Shown one piece after another: positions 7,385 through 13,300 of a stretch of DNA of 13,300 bases; within the stretch, counting starts at the first letter, position 1, and each line of letters opens with the position of its first letter. The position numbers and the translations under genes are program-made. Under the pieces are notes generated by a model. The model was not told the DNA's origin. It searched no databases and saw only the letters and a program-made list of their open reading frames with translations. The stretch covers positions 1 through 13,300 of the forward strand of contig NW_013654771.1 of the NCBI RefSeq assembly GCF_000499385.1, in the 5' to 3' direction. This DNA comes from Eimeria necatrix (lineage: Eukaryota; Apicomplexa; Conoidasida; Eucoccidiorida; Eimeriidae).

Positions 7385-7728
7385 TTTTAGGCCCCGAGGG
7401 GCCCCTTGGGGGCCCCTAGGGGGCCCCCCAGGAGCCTGAGGCCCCCCATATACCTCTTGAGGCCCCCTGGGTCCTTCAGGGGGCCCCCTGGAGGTCTTTC
7501 AGGGACCCCTAGGGGCCCCCTGCGGGTCTTTTGGGGCCCCCAAGGGGCCCCCTGAGGGTCTCTTCGGGGCCCCAGGGGGCCCCCTGAGGGTCTCTCGAGG
7601 CCCCCTGAAGGCCCCCAGGGGTCTTTGGGGGCCCCCAGGGGGCCCCTGGGGGGCCCCCTGGGGGCCCCCCAGGGGCCCAAAGCCCCAAGGGGGCCCCCTG
7701 GGGGCCCCCAGGGGGCCCCCTTGGGGCT
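7385..7728. repeat. GGGGCCCC-rich tract with 30-40-bp subrepeats
   Basis: Blocks such as GGGGCCCCCTGAGGGTCT recur. Minus-strand frames give Gly-Pro-rich text only. The tract ends about 20 bp before the SR-beta stop codon, so it is that gene's 3' flank. Confidence 0.75.
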
Positions 7729-7746
7729 TTGTTGTGCGGGTTGAGT

Positions 7747-10700
7747 TTAATGGGCATGTTGGAGAATGAAAGAAGGAATTAGAGAAAGGTCTCCTGTCTC
7801 CACTGCTGCTGAACAAACAGTCTGTGGGGAGACAGAAAAGGAGACACTTTTGAAGTAATAAAAAATAAAAAAAAGAAATAAATAATAATTAAAATGAATT
7901 AAAATAAATTAAAAGATGTTAAAAATAATAAAAGGAAAGAAAAAGGGATAAAAGGAGACTCATGAGACCAGAATGGCGCAGCAGCGCCCACGAGAGCAGC
8001 AAATCCCAAACCCTAAACCCTAAACCCTAAACCCCTAACTCTAAACCTTAAACGTTAAATCCCAAACCTTAAACCCTGAACCCTAGCCCCTAAACCCTAA
8101 ACCCCAAACCCTAAACCCTAAACTATAAATCTTAAGCCCCAAACCCTAGACCCTGAACCCTAGCCCCGAAACCCCAAACCCTAAACCCTAAACCCTAAAC
8201 CCTAAACCCTAAACCCTAAACCCTACCACGGAGCACGGCGCGTCTTCGAGCAAAAAGCGTCTCCCTTCCACTCCGAAAAAGGAGACAGGTGTCTCCTCAG
8301 CGTCTGCTGCCGCCTGTCGAGACACCCGGCAGCGCTCCCTGCACGCACGCCCAAAGCACCAAACCCCGCAGCTAGCTAGCTAGCTAGCTGGCTAGCTAGC
8401 TAGCTAGATAGCTGGCTAGCTAGCTAGCTATCTAGCTAGCTAGCTAGCTGGCTAGCTGGCTAGCTAGCTGGCTAGCTAGCTATCTAGCTAGCTAGCTAGC
8501 TGGCTAGCTGGCTAGCTAGCTGGCTAGCTAGCTGGCTAGCTAGCTGGCTAGCTAGCTGGCTAGCTAGCTGGCTAGCTGGCTGGCTAGCTAGCTAGCTGGC
8601 TAGCTGGCTGGCCAGCTAGCTAGCCACGTAACTAAAAAGCTAGCTAGCCAGCTAGCTAGCTAGCTGGGTGGCTAGCTAGAAAGCTCGCTGGCTAGCTAGC
8701 TAGGTAGCTGGCTAGGTAGCTAGCTGAGGGCCTAGCTAGCAGCAGTTGAGGCGCTCCTCAAACACTGCGCCGCTAGCTAGCTGCACAGCTTAGCTAGCCA
8801 GCCAGCTAGCTAGCTAGCTAGCTGCAAAGCCAGCTAGCTAGCTAGCTAGCTACTCAGCTAGCTAGCTAGGCAGGCAGCCAGCTAGCTGGCAGCCGCTAGC
8901 TAGCTGCAGAAGGGGCCGCGGAGAGCAACCCAGCAACACCCCCGGCCAAAGCAAAGCCCCAACCGTAAACCCTAAACCCTAAACCCTAAACCCTAAACCC
9001 TAAACCCTACACTTCTCTCTCGAGGTCCTCCACAACCGCCTGCTGTCCCCTCGCCTCGGGACTGTCTCTTTTGTTTACCACCAGCAGCAAAGGGGGTCTT
9101 CGCTCGCATATTTTCGAGTCGCAGAAAAGTTCAAACAAAAACCTGCGCAAACCCTAAACCCTAAACCCTAAACTCTAAACCCTAAACCCTAAACCCTAAA
9201 CCCTAAACCGTAAAGCCTAAACCCCGGAGCCCCGAAGCCTTCGGGGCGCTGCCGCAAGGGACCGCTTCCGGTCCTCCTCAGCGAAGCGCGAGCGCCCCAA
9301 ACCCCAAACCCTAAACCCTAAACCCTAAACCCTAAACCCTAAACCCTAAACCCTAGTCTCACTCTGCTGCTGCTTTGAGGGAGGGTTTGTCTGCAGCGTC
9401 GACGAAGAAGATGAGGAGAGAAGAAGCAGCAGCAGCAGCAACAGCAGCAGGCCGCAGCCTGGGATGTCCCGGCAAGTCCACAAGTTTAATTGTTTTGTCT
9501 CTTTTCGGAGACAAAGTGTCTCCTTCTTCCCCTGCTGCTGCTGCTGCGATGGTCTTCAGCGAGATGTCGCATCGGTTTTCCTGCAGCAGCAGCCCAAACG
9601 CCAGCCACAAACCCTAAACCCTAAACCCTCGCCAAGTCCCAAACCCTCGCTAAACCCTAAACCACAAACCCCTGTCAAACGGCGAAGCCAAGCCCTGGAA
9701 AGCCTGCGTCTCAAGGCCTCGGCGCCAAACCCTAAACCCTAAACCCTAAACCCTAAAACCGCGTCCCTCAGCCTCTCCGGCACCTCCGACCCCCAAACTT
9801 TCGCCACCAAACCCTAAACCCTAAACCCTAAAGGGATAACCCTAAAACCGCGTCCCTCAGCCTCTCCGGCACCTCCGACCCCCAAACTTTCGCCACCAAA
9901 CCCTAAACCCTAAACCCTAAACCCTAAAACCGCGTCTCTCAGCCTCTCCGGCACCTCCGACCACCAAACTTTCGCAACCAAACCCTAAACCCTAAACCCT
10001 AAACCCTAAACCCTAGAGGGCCCACCGCCATGGAGGGAAGGGTTTGCGTTGTCCCCTTGTTTCTCAAAAAAAGGAGACAGCGAGTTTTGCCAGACCCCGA
10101 AGGGCCCAAAAGAGACACTTGGAGACAGCCAGCTGTCGATACACCCCGCGGCGAAAACAGCCCCCACTGCAGCGCTGCGGCGCACAAGTAAATTAATTAA
10201 TTTAATTTAATTAATTTAATTTAATTAATTTAATTTAATTAATTTAATTAATTTAATTAATTAACCAATTTAATTTATTTAATTTAATTAATTAATAATC
10301 AATTAGGAATAGTGTGCTGGCCCTGGCACTGCTTTTGCCTTTTCCCCACGCTCAGGCGTTCAACAGAAAGCCCTAAACTCTAAACCCTAAACCCTAAACC
10401 CTAAACCCTAGGCTCTGCGCCGCAGGCCCTTCACCCCACACCCTAAACCCTAAACCCTAAACCCTAAACCCTAAACCCTAAACCCTAAACCCTCATCGCC
10501 AGGCCCACGAAGCACGGGAAAAGGCGCCCCAGATGAAACGCAGCAGCCACGAGAAGCAGCAAACAACACCTCCCTAATCGATCAGGGTTTAGGGTTTAGG
10601 GTTTAGGGTTTAGGGTTTAGGGTTACCGCGCAAGGCCACCACGCCCAGCGCCGCGTAGAAGGCCACAAGGAGAAGGAGACAGGACAGCAAGGGGACAGGG

Positions 10701-11616
10701 GCCCCTAGGAGTGACTCCGCCCTGGCCTGCCCACACCAAACCCTAAACCCTAAACCCTAAACCCTAAACCCTAAACCCTAAGCTCCTGACCCTTGGCCCT
10801 AAACCCTTGGCCCTAGCTAGATGCACAGCTGTCAACCCTAGGCAGTGAACTCTAAACCCCAAACCCTAGCTGAAGACTGAAGCTTATCCCCAAACCCTAG
10901 GCCCTTTGCGACTCTGCCGTGGCCTCCGCAGACCAAACCCTAAACCCTAAACCCTAAACCCTAAACCCTAAACCCTAAACCCTAAACCCTAAACCCTAAA
11001 CACAAAACCCTAAACCCTAAACCCTAAACCCTAAACCCTAAACCCTAAACCCTAAACCCTAAACCCTAAACCGCAAACCCTAAACCCTAAACCCTAAACC
11101 CTAAACCCTAAACCCTAAACCCTAAACCCTAAGCTGACCACTGCCCTAAACCCTAAACCCTAAACCCTAAACCCTAAACCCTAAACCCTAAACCCTAAAC
11201 CCTAAACCCTAAAACCCTAAACCCTAAACCCTAAACCCTAAACCCTAAACCCTAAACCCTAAACCCTAAACCCTAAATACAAACCCTAAACCCTAAACCC
11301 TAAACCCTAAACCCTAAACCCTAAACCCTAAACCCTAAACCCTAAACCCCTAAACCCTAAACCCTAAACCCTAAACCCTAAACCCTAAACCCTAAACCCT
11401 AAACCCTAAACCCTAAAACAAAACCCTAAACCCTAAACCCTAAACCCTAAACCCTAAACCCTAAACCCTAAACCCTAAACCCTAAACCCCAAACCCTAAA
11501 CCCTAAACCCTAAACCCTAAACCCTAAACCCTAAACCCTAAACCCTAAGCTGACCACTGCCTGACCTGCAGAGCTGCGGCAGGGGCGTTGAAGATTTGCT
11601 CCAGAAGGAAAGCCAT
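7747..11616 (-). CDS. SRPRB: signal recognition particle receptor subunit beta (SR-beta GTPase), seven exons
   Basis: The exons in coding order are 11616-11566, 10726-10627, 10174-10026, 9580-9363, 9142-9011, 8338-8227 and 7821-7747. They total 837 nt, giving 278 residues plus TAA. All introns are GT-AG and every junction is in phase. SR-beta is the membrane-anchored, Arf-like GTPase that holds SR-alpha at the ER, where ribosome-SRP complexes dock. Exon 1 starts MAFLLEQIF. Exon 2 carries one hydrophobic span (PLLSCLLLLVAFYAALGVV), the N-terminal anchor. Exon 3 has the P-loop GPSGSGKT (about residues 74-81) and the switch I segment TQTLPSM. Exon 4 has KLVDLPGHPRLR (G3, 135-139) and FFVDAAD. 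Exon 5 has LLLVVNKRD (G4, 196-199) and DLEREVERCR. Exon 7 has CSAAVETGD (G5 region) and a short tail. The size is normal for the family. An alanine run interrupts exon 4 between switch I and G3. The exon 3 acceptor has an alternative 39 bp downstream that is also in phase. Confidence 0.93.
7845..7952. repeat. AT-rich tract in SR-beta intron 6
   Basis: AATAAAA/ATTAAAA repeats, including ATTAAAATGAATTAAA shared with the tract at 4070. It lies just upstream of the last exon on the minus strand. Confidence 0.7.
8006..8225 (+). repeat. AAACCCT array in SR-beta intron 6
   Basis: A degenerate part (8034-8175) with TAAACCTTAAACGTT-like drift lies next to seven perfect heptamers (8176-8224). On the gene's strand the array is AGGGTTT and begins right at the donor: exon 6 ends ...GTG and the intron starts GTAGGGTTTAGG. 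Confidence 0.88.
8371..8905. repeat. GCTA satellite in SR-beta intron 5
   Basis: A GCTAGCTAGCTG (12-bp) unit with GCTA, GCTG and GATA variants runs to about 8735, breaks at a short unique stretch (8736-8770), then continues to 8905. Nearly all of it is self-complementary, so both strands can fold. Confidence 0.9.
8965..9010 (+). repeat. AAACCCT array at the SR-beta exon 5 donor
   Basis: Six heptamers. On the minus strand the intron begins GTAGGGTTTAGG directly after exon 5, the same junction sequence as at exon 6. Confidence 0.88.
9148..9356 (+). repeat. AAACCCT arrays filling SR-beta intron 4
   Basis: Arrays at 9148-9222 and 9298-9355 flank a GC-rich stretch with no recognised feature. The intron is 220 bp. 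Confidence 0.88.
9606..10018 (+). repeat. AAACCCT arrays with three 52-bp direct repeats (SR-beta intron 3)
   Basis: A 52-bp segment starting AACCGCGTCCCTCAGCC occurs at 9757-9808, 9846-9897 and 9928-9979, each copy flanked by heptamers. Copies 1 and 2 are identical. Copy 3 differs at three bases. Confidence 0.9.
10190..10305. repeat. AATTAATTTAATTT repeat in SR-beta intron 2
   Basis: A nearly pure A/T tract with a 13-14-bp AATTAATTTAATT period and high self-complementarity sits directly upstream of the exon 3 acceptor on the minus strand. Confidence 0.85.
10372..10493 (+). repeat. AAACCCT arrays in SR-beta intron 2
   Basis: Two arrays (10372-10411, 10440-10493) separated by a short GC-rich piece. 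The stretch 10494-10580 is open on minus as a hydrophobic peptide but is not needed by the gene model. Confidence 0.85.
10585..10624 (-). repeat. AGGGTTT array, opposite to its neighbours
   Basis: Five to six heptamers in the AGGGTTT orientation on plus, the only well-formed reversed array inside the SR-beta gene. It abuts the exon 2 donor (GTAACCCTAAACC on minus). Confidence 0.88.
10737..10781 (+). repeat. AAACCCT array, 3' end of SR-beta intron 1
   Basis: Six heptamers precede the acceptor GTGTGGGCAG of exon 2 on the minus strand. The stretch 10782-10934 has scattered degenerate heptamers and no recognised gene. Confidence 0.88.
10935..11546 (+). repeat. higher-order AAACCCT array in SR-beta intron 1
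   Basis: Nine blocks of perfect heptamers start at 10935, 11005, 11075, 11148, 11212, 11281, 11352, 11421 and 11491. Seven blocks have exactly nine units. The third and the last have eight, and each of those is followed by AAGCTGACCACTGCC. The separators are AAACACA, AAACCGC, a 17-mer, a single A, AAATAC, AAACCCCT, AAAACA and AAACCCC. The last block runs into the exon 1 donor region. Confidence 0.95.
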
Positions 11617-11654
11617 TGCGAAAGTGAAGACAGAGAAAAACCCAGGAGTTTGGT

Positions 11655-11727
11655 TAGGGTTTAGAGTTTGGAGCTAGGGTTTAGGGTTTAGGGTTTGAGT
11701 TTGAGGGTTTTGGAGTTAGGGTTTGCA
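11655..11727 (-). repeat. degenerate AGGGTTT units upstream of SR-beta
   Basis: Heptamers with drift (GAGTTTG, GAGTTAG) lie 40-110 bp upstream of the SR-beta ATG, in opposite orientation to the intron 1 array. Confidence 0.75.
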
Positions 11728-11738
11728 CCTGAGGACGT

Positions 11739-11774
11739 GCATGCCCCAAGGCGCTGCTGTGGTGTACGTACACC
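11739..11774 (-). promoter_or_regulatory. candidate upstream elements of the SR-beta gene
   Basis: About 120-160 bp upstream of the SR-beta ATG lie TGCATGC (11739-11745) and the palindrome GGTGTACGTACACC (11761-11774). A weaker GCGGTGTCTGTACACC lies at 11952-11967. TGCATGC is a known ApiAP2-type motif in apicomplexan upstream regions. GTGTAC resembles the GnGTAC motif reported for Plasmodium AP2-G. Their use here is inferred from position and symmetry only. A CTG array (11790-11844) sits just beyond. Confidence 0.4.
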
Positions 11775-11789
11775 TCAAGCTCTAGCTAG

Positions 11790-11911
11790 CGCTGGCTGCT
11801 GCTGCTGCTGCTGCTGCAGCTGCTGCTGCTGCTGCTGCTGCTGCATCAGCAGCCACAGCAACTTCCCCTTCCACGGGCACACCCAAACCCTAAACCCTAA
11901 ACCCTAAACCC
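11790..11911. repeat. CTG array and AAACCCT array
   Basis: (CTG)n with one CAG break (11790-11844) is followed by four heptamers (11883-11911). The 11912-12000 stretch is unique apart from the GTGTAC-like site. Confidence 0.85.
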
Positions 11912-12003
11912 TCGAGGAACTCCTAAAGCGTCGGCCCCGCGCGAGTCGGCTGCGGTGTCTGTACACCTGAGACTCCTGCGCCTGTCGGAGTGTCTTCGCT
12001 GCT

Positions 12004-12084
12004 CCTTAAAATTCAATAAATGATTTTCATTTATTTATTTTTATTTATTTTTATTTATTTTATTTTATTTTTATTTATTTATCC
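12004..12084. repeat. ATTTATTTTT-rich tract
   Basis: ATTTATTTTT repeats with AAAATTCA and TTTTCATTTATTT resemble the other AT-rich tracts. A TGCATGC lies just beyond, at 12129-12135. Confidence 0.75.
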
Positions 12085-12161
12085 CTCTCTTTGGCAAAAG
12101 CTGGGGCGAAGCCAAACAGTCTCGGGGCTGCATGCGGCTGCTGCTGCTCACGACTTCGCCG

Positions 12162-12378
12162 CTAGGGTTTAGGGTTTAGGGTTTCAGTTCAAAGAATCCC
12201 TGCTCGCCTTGAAGGCAAACCCTGCGTTTATGACATGTAAAGCTTTGGAACGCAACGATTAGGGTTTAGGGTTTAGGGTTTGCGGGGGGTTAGAGGAGGC
12301 AGCGCAGCAATGTGCCTGTCTCGACCCTTCCAAGGTCCCCCAAAGGCTTAGATTTAGGGTTTAGGGTTTAGGGTTTAG
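12162..12378 (-). repeat. three short AGGGTTT arrays
   Basis: Arrays at 12163-12185, 12259-12281 and 12353-12378 bracket the two weak exon candidates of this stretch. Confidence 0.85.
12188..12334 (+). other. possible small exons, weak
   Basis: After GGGTTTCAG an open piece (12188-12236) reads FKESLLALKANPAFMT and ends at GTAAAG. A second piece, 12303-12334, could follow in phase, reading QQCACLDPSK before GTCCCC. An alternative acceptor 5 bp on changes its frame and is equally in phase. Another frame of the first piece is also open. No family is recognised and no start codon is placed. Confidence 0.18.
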
Positions 12379-12385
12379 ACTAAAG

Positions 12386-12525
12386 AGAGGGGCCCCACAA
12401 GGGTTTAGGGGGGCCCCTGCGCAGCTGCCGGAAAGCTGCCAGGGGGCCCCCAGGCCCCCAGGGGGGCCCCCTGGGGCCCCCTGAGACCCTAGGGCCCCCC
12501 AGAGGCCCTGGGGGCCCCCCAAACT
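12386..12525. repeat. GGGGCCCC-rich tract
   Basis: The same G/C block type as at 4870 and 7385, with one AGGGTTT unit embedded near 12410. Confidence 0.75.
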
Positions 12526-12530
12526 ATTAG

Positions 12531-12561
<31 letters not shown>

Positions 12562-12621
12562 GCAGCAACAGCGGCAGCAGCAGCAGGGCCGGATATCCCC
12601 ATGTATAGAACATTTAGGAGA
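12531..12621 (+). repeat. CAG/CAA array with a possible exon edge
   Basis: CAG units with CAA and CGG interruptions (12533-12590). The Ala frame continues as GPDIPMYRTFRR to a GTAGGT donor after 12621 and is preceded by ACTATTAG, so a small exon is conceivable. The Gln frame is open as well. Confidence 0.5.
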
Positions 12622-12631
12622 GTAGGTACTG

Positions 12632-12955
12632 AAACCCTAAACCCTCAGCAAAACCCTAAACCCTCGGCGGGACTCTTACCCCTCATGATAAGTCTACACC
12701 CGCCCTCAAACCCTAAACCCTCGCTCAAGCTCGAGCTCTTTAAATAATATCCTAAACCCTCGTAGGATATTATTTAAAGAGCTCGAGCTTGACTAAACCC
12801 TAAACCCTAAACCCTAAACCCTAGTGGCCCCTGGCCCACGTCCAAAACTCCCCTAAAAACTTCAAAACTTCAAACCCTCGCCGAAACCCTAAACCCTCAC
12901 CAAAACCCTAAACCCTCGCAAACGTAGGTTGCCGTGTTCTAAAACCCTAAACCCT
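12632..12955 (+). repeat. paired AAACCCT units ending in CG
   Basis: Short pairs AAACCCTAAACCCTC(G/A) recur every 20-60 bp, with one five-unit array at 12793-12822. I see no coding segment. Confidence 0.75.
12725..12792. repeat. perfect 30-bp inverted repeat, 8-nt loop
   Basis: Arms 12725-12754 and 12763-12792 are exact reverse complements (TCAAGCTCGAGCTC...). The loop AACCCTCG is telomere-like. Confidence 0.97.
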
Positions 12956-13014
12956 AATGACAAGGGCCGCCTTGGGCTGGGCTGCAGCACGCCCTTCCTC
13001 CGTGCCCTCCGCCC

Positions 13015-13248
13015 CAAACCCTAAAAAAGGGTTTCGTATCCTGACCCCAAGCCCCCGAAACCCTAAAGAAGCGCTTAGCACCCCGACCCCAGACCCTAAA
13101 CCCTAAACCCCGGAAACGCCAAGAAGGGGTTTGCTAACCCGGCCCGTCCCCAAACCCTGAAAAAGGGTTTTGCGTCCCGCCCGGCCCCGAACCCTGCTGC
13201 TTCCTCGAAGGGTTTGTTGGGGGGCGCGCAAACCCTAAATTAGGGTTT
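13015..13248. repeat. fold-back telomere-like units in tandem
   Basis: Units of the form AAACCCTaaaaaAGGGTTT recur about every 45-60 bp, separated by CCC-GACCCC spacers. They have degenerated to different degrees and end with AAACCCTAAATTAGGGTTT near 13230. Confidence 0.7.
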
Positions 13249-13249
13249 G

Positions 13250-13300
13250 TCAGGAGGAGCAGCGCATTTCCTGGAGGGCCTGGACGAAGTGGAGGGCGTT
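13250..13300 (-). CDS. possible partial C-terminal exon at window edge
   Basis: The last 51 bases read on minus as NALHFVQALQEMRCSS then TGA, with nearly every third codon position G or C, as in the two secure genes. The plus strand is also open: after TTTGTCAG it reads GAAHFLEGLDEVEGV and runs off the end. Either could be a real exon of a gene lying mostly outside the window. Confidence 0.25.
   Translation of the reverse strand, partial: NALHFVQALQEMRCSS

Noticed and set aside
6741..7816. Gly/Pro-rich open frames on both strands
   Set aside because: They are shadows of the G/C block repeats, open in several frames, and duplicated with the 196-bp unit.
8371..8905. CRISPR array
   Set aside because: The GCTA units are contiguous, with no unique spacers or fixed repeat-spacer pattern, in a eukaryotic intron.
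9375..9742. Plus-strand frames opposite SR-beta exon 4
   Set aside because: The minus strand carries the GTPase G3 motif and joins in phase with its neighbours.
10190..10305. Replication origin in the AATT tract
   Set aside because: It is simple A/T repeat just upstream of an SR-beta acceptor. No other origin feature is visible.
10494..10580. Hydrophobic minus-strand peptide as an extra SR-beta membrane exon
   Set aside because: Exon 2 already supplies the anchor and joins exon 3 in phase. Adding this segment is not needed and no clean splice pair was found.
10935..11546. A true chromosome end
   Set aside because: The array lies in the middle of the window, inside an intron of a well-supported gene, with unique sequence on both sides.

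Overview
The window looks like nuclear DNA of a coccidian apicomplexan, most probably Eimeria. The reasons are dispersed telomere-type heptamers (AAACCCT / AGGGTTT) far from any chromosome end, dense CAG/CTG triplet arrays that would encode homopolymer runs, and small GC-rich exons scattered between repeats. Feature-rich segments of this kind are known from Eimeria chromosomes. The species call is an inference. I see no rRNA, tRNA, transposase, viral gene or CRISPR array.

Two genes can be rebuilt exon by exon. On the + strand, three exons (2467-2568, 2882-3104, 3314-3405) give the conserved 138-residue core of an organellar ribosomal protein uS9, with further N-terminal exons probable between about 1.2 and 2.06 kb. 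On the - strand, seven exons between 11616 and 7747 join in phase into a 278-codon protein that I identify as the signal recognition particle receptor beta subunit: an N-terminal membrane anchor, then a GTPase domain with P-loop, DLPGH and NKRD motifs. The two genes converge. They serve different processes (organelle translation and ER targeting), so nothing suggests a joint pathway.

Layout: 1-1260 holds telomere-like and CAG arrays with a possible - strand exon. 1190-3405 is the uS9 gene. 3406-4780 holds telomere-like, GCTA and AT-rich tracts with short islands open on both strands. 4780-6480 is a CAG-rich tract with one long open frame on + of doubtful status. 6480-7730 holds G/C-block minisatellites, including a perfect 196-bp tandem duplication. 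7747-11616 is the SRP receptor beta gene, whose introns are each filled by a different repeat class. 11617-13300 holds its upstream region, more arrays, a perfect 30-bp hairpin and fold-back telomere-like units, with only weak hints of exons.

The most striking points are: (1) the first intron of the receptor gene is a telomere-like array organised as nine blocks of exactly nine or eight heptamers; (2) several introns use the telomere-like repeat, or a sequence one or two bases from it, as the splice donor; (3) a GTGTAC-type palindrome recurs through the window, including upstream of the receptor gene.
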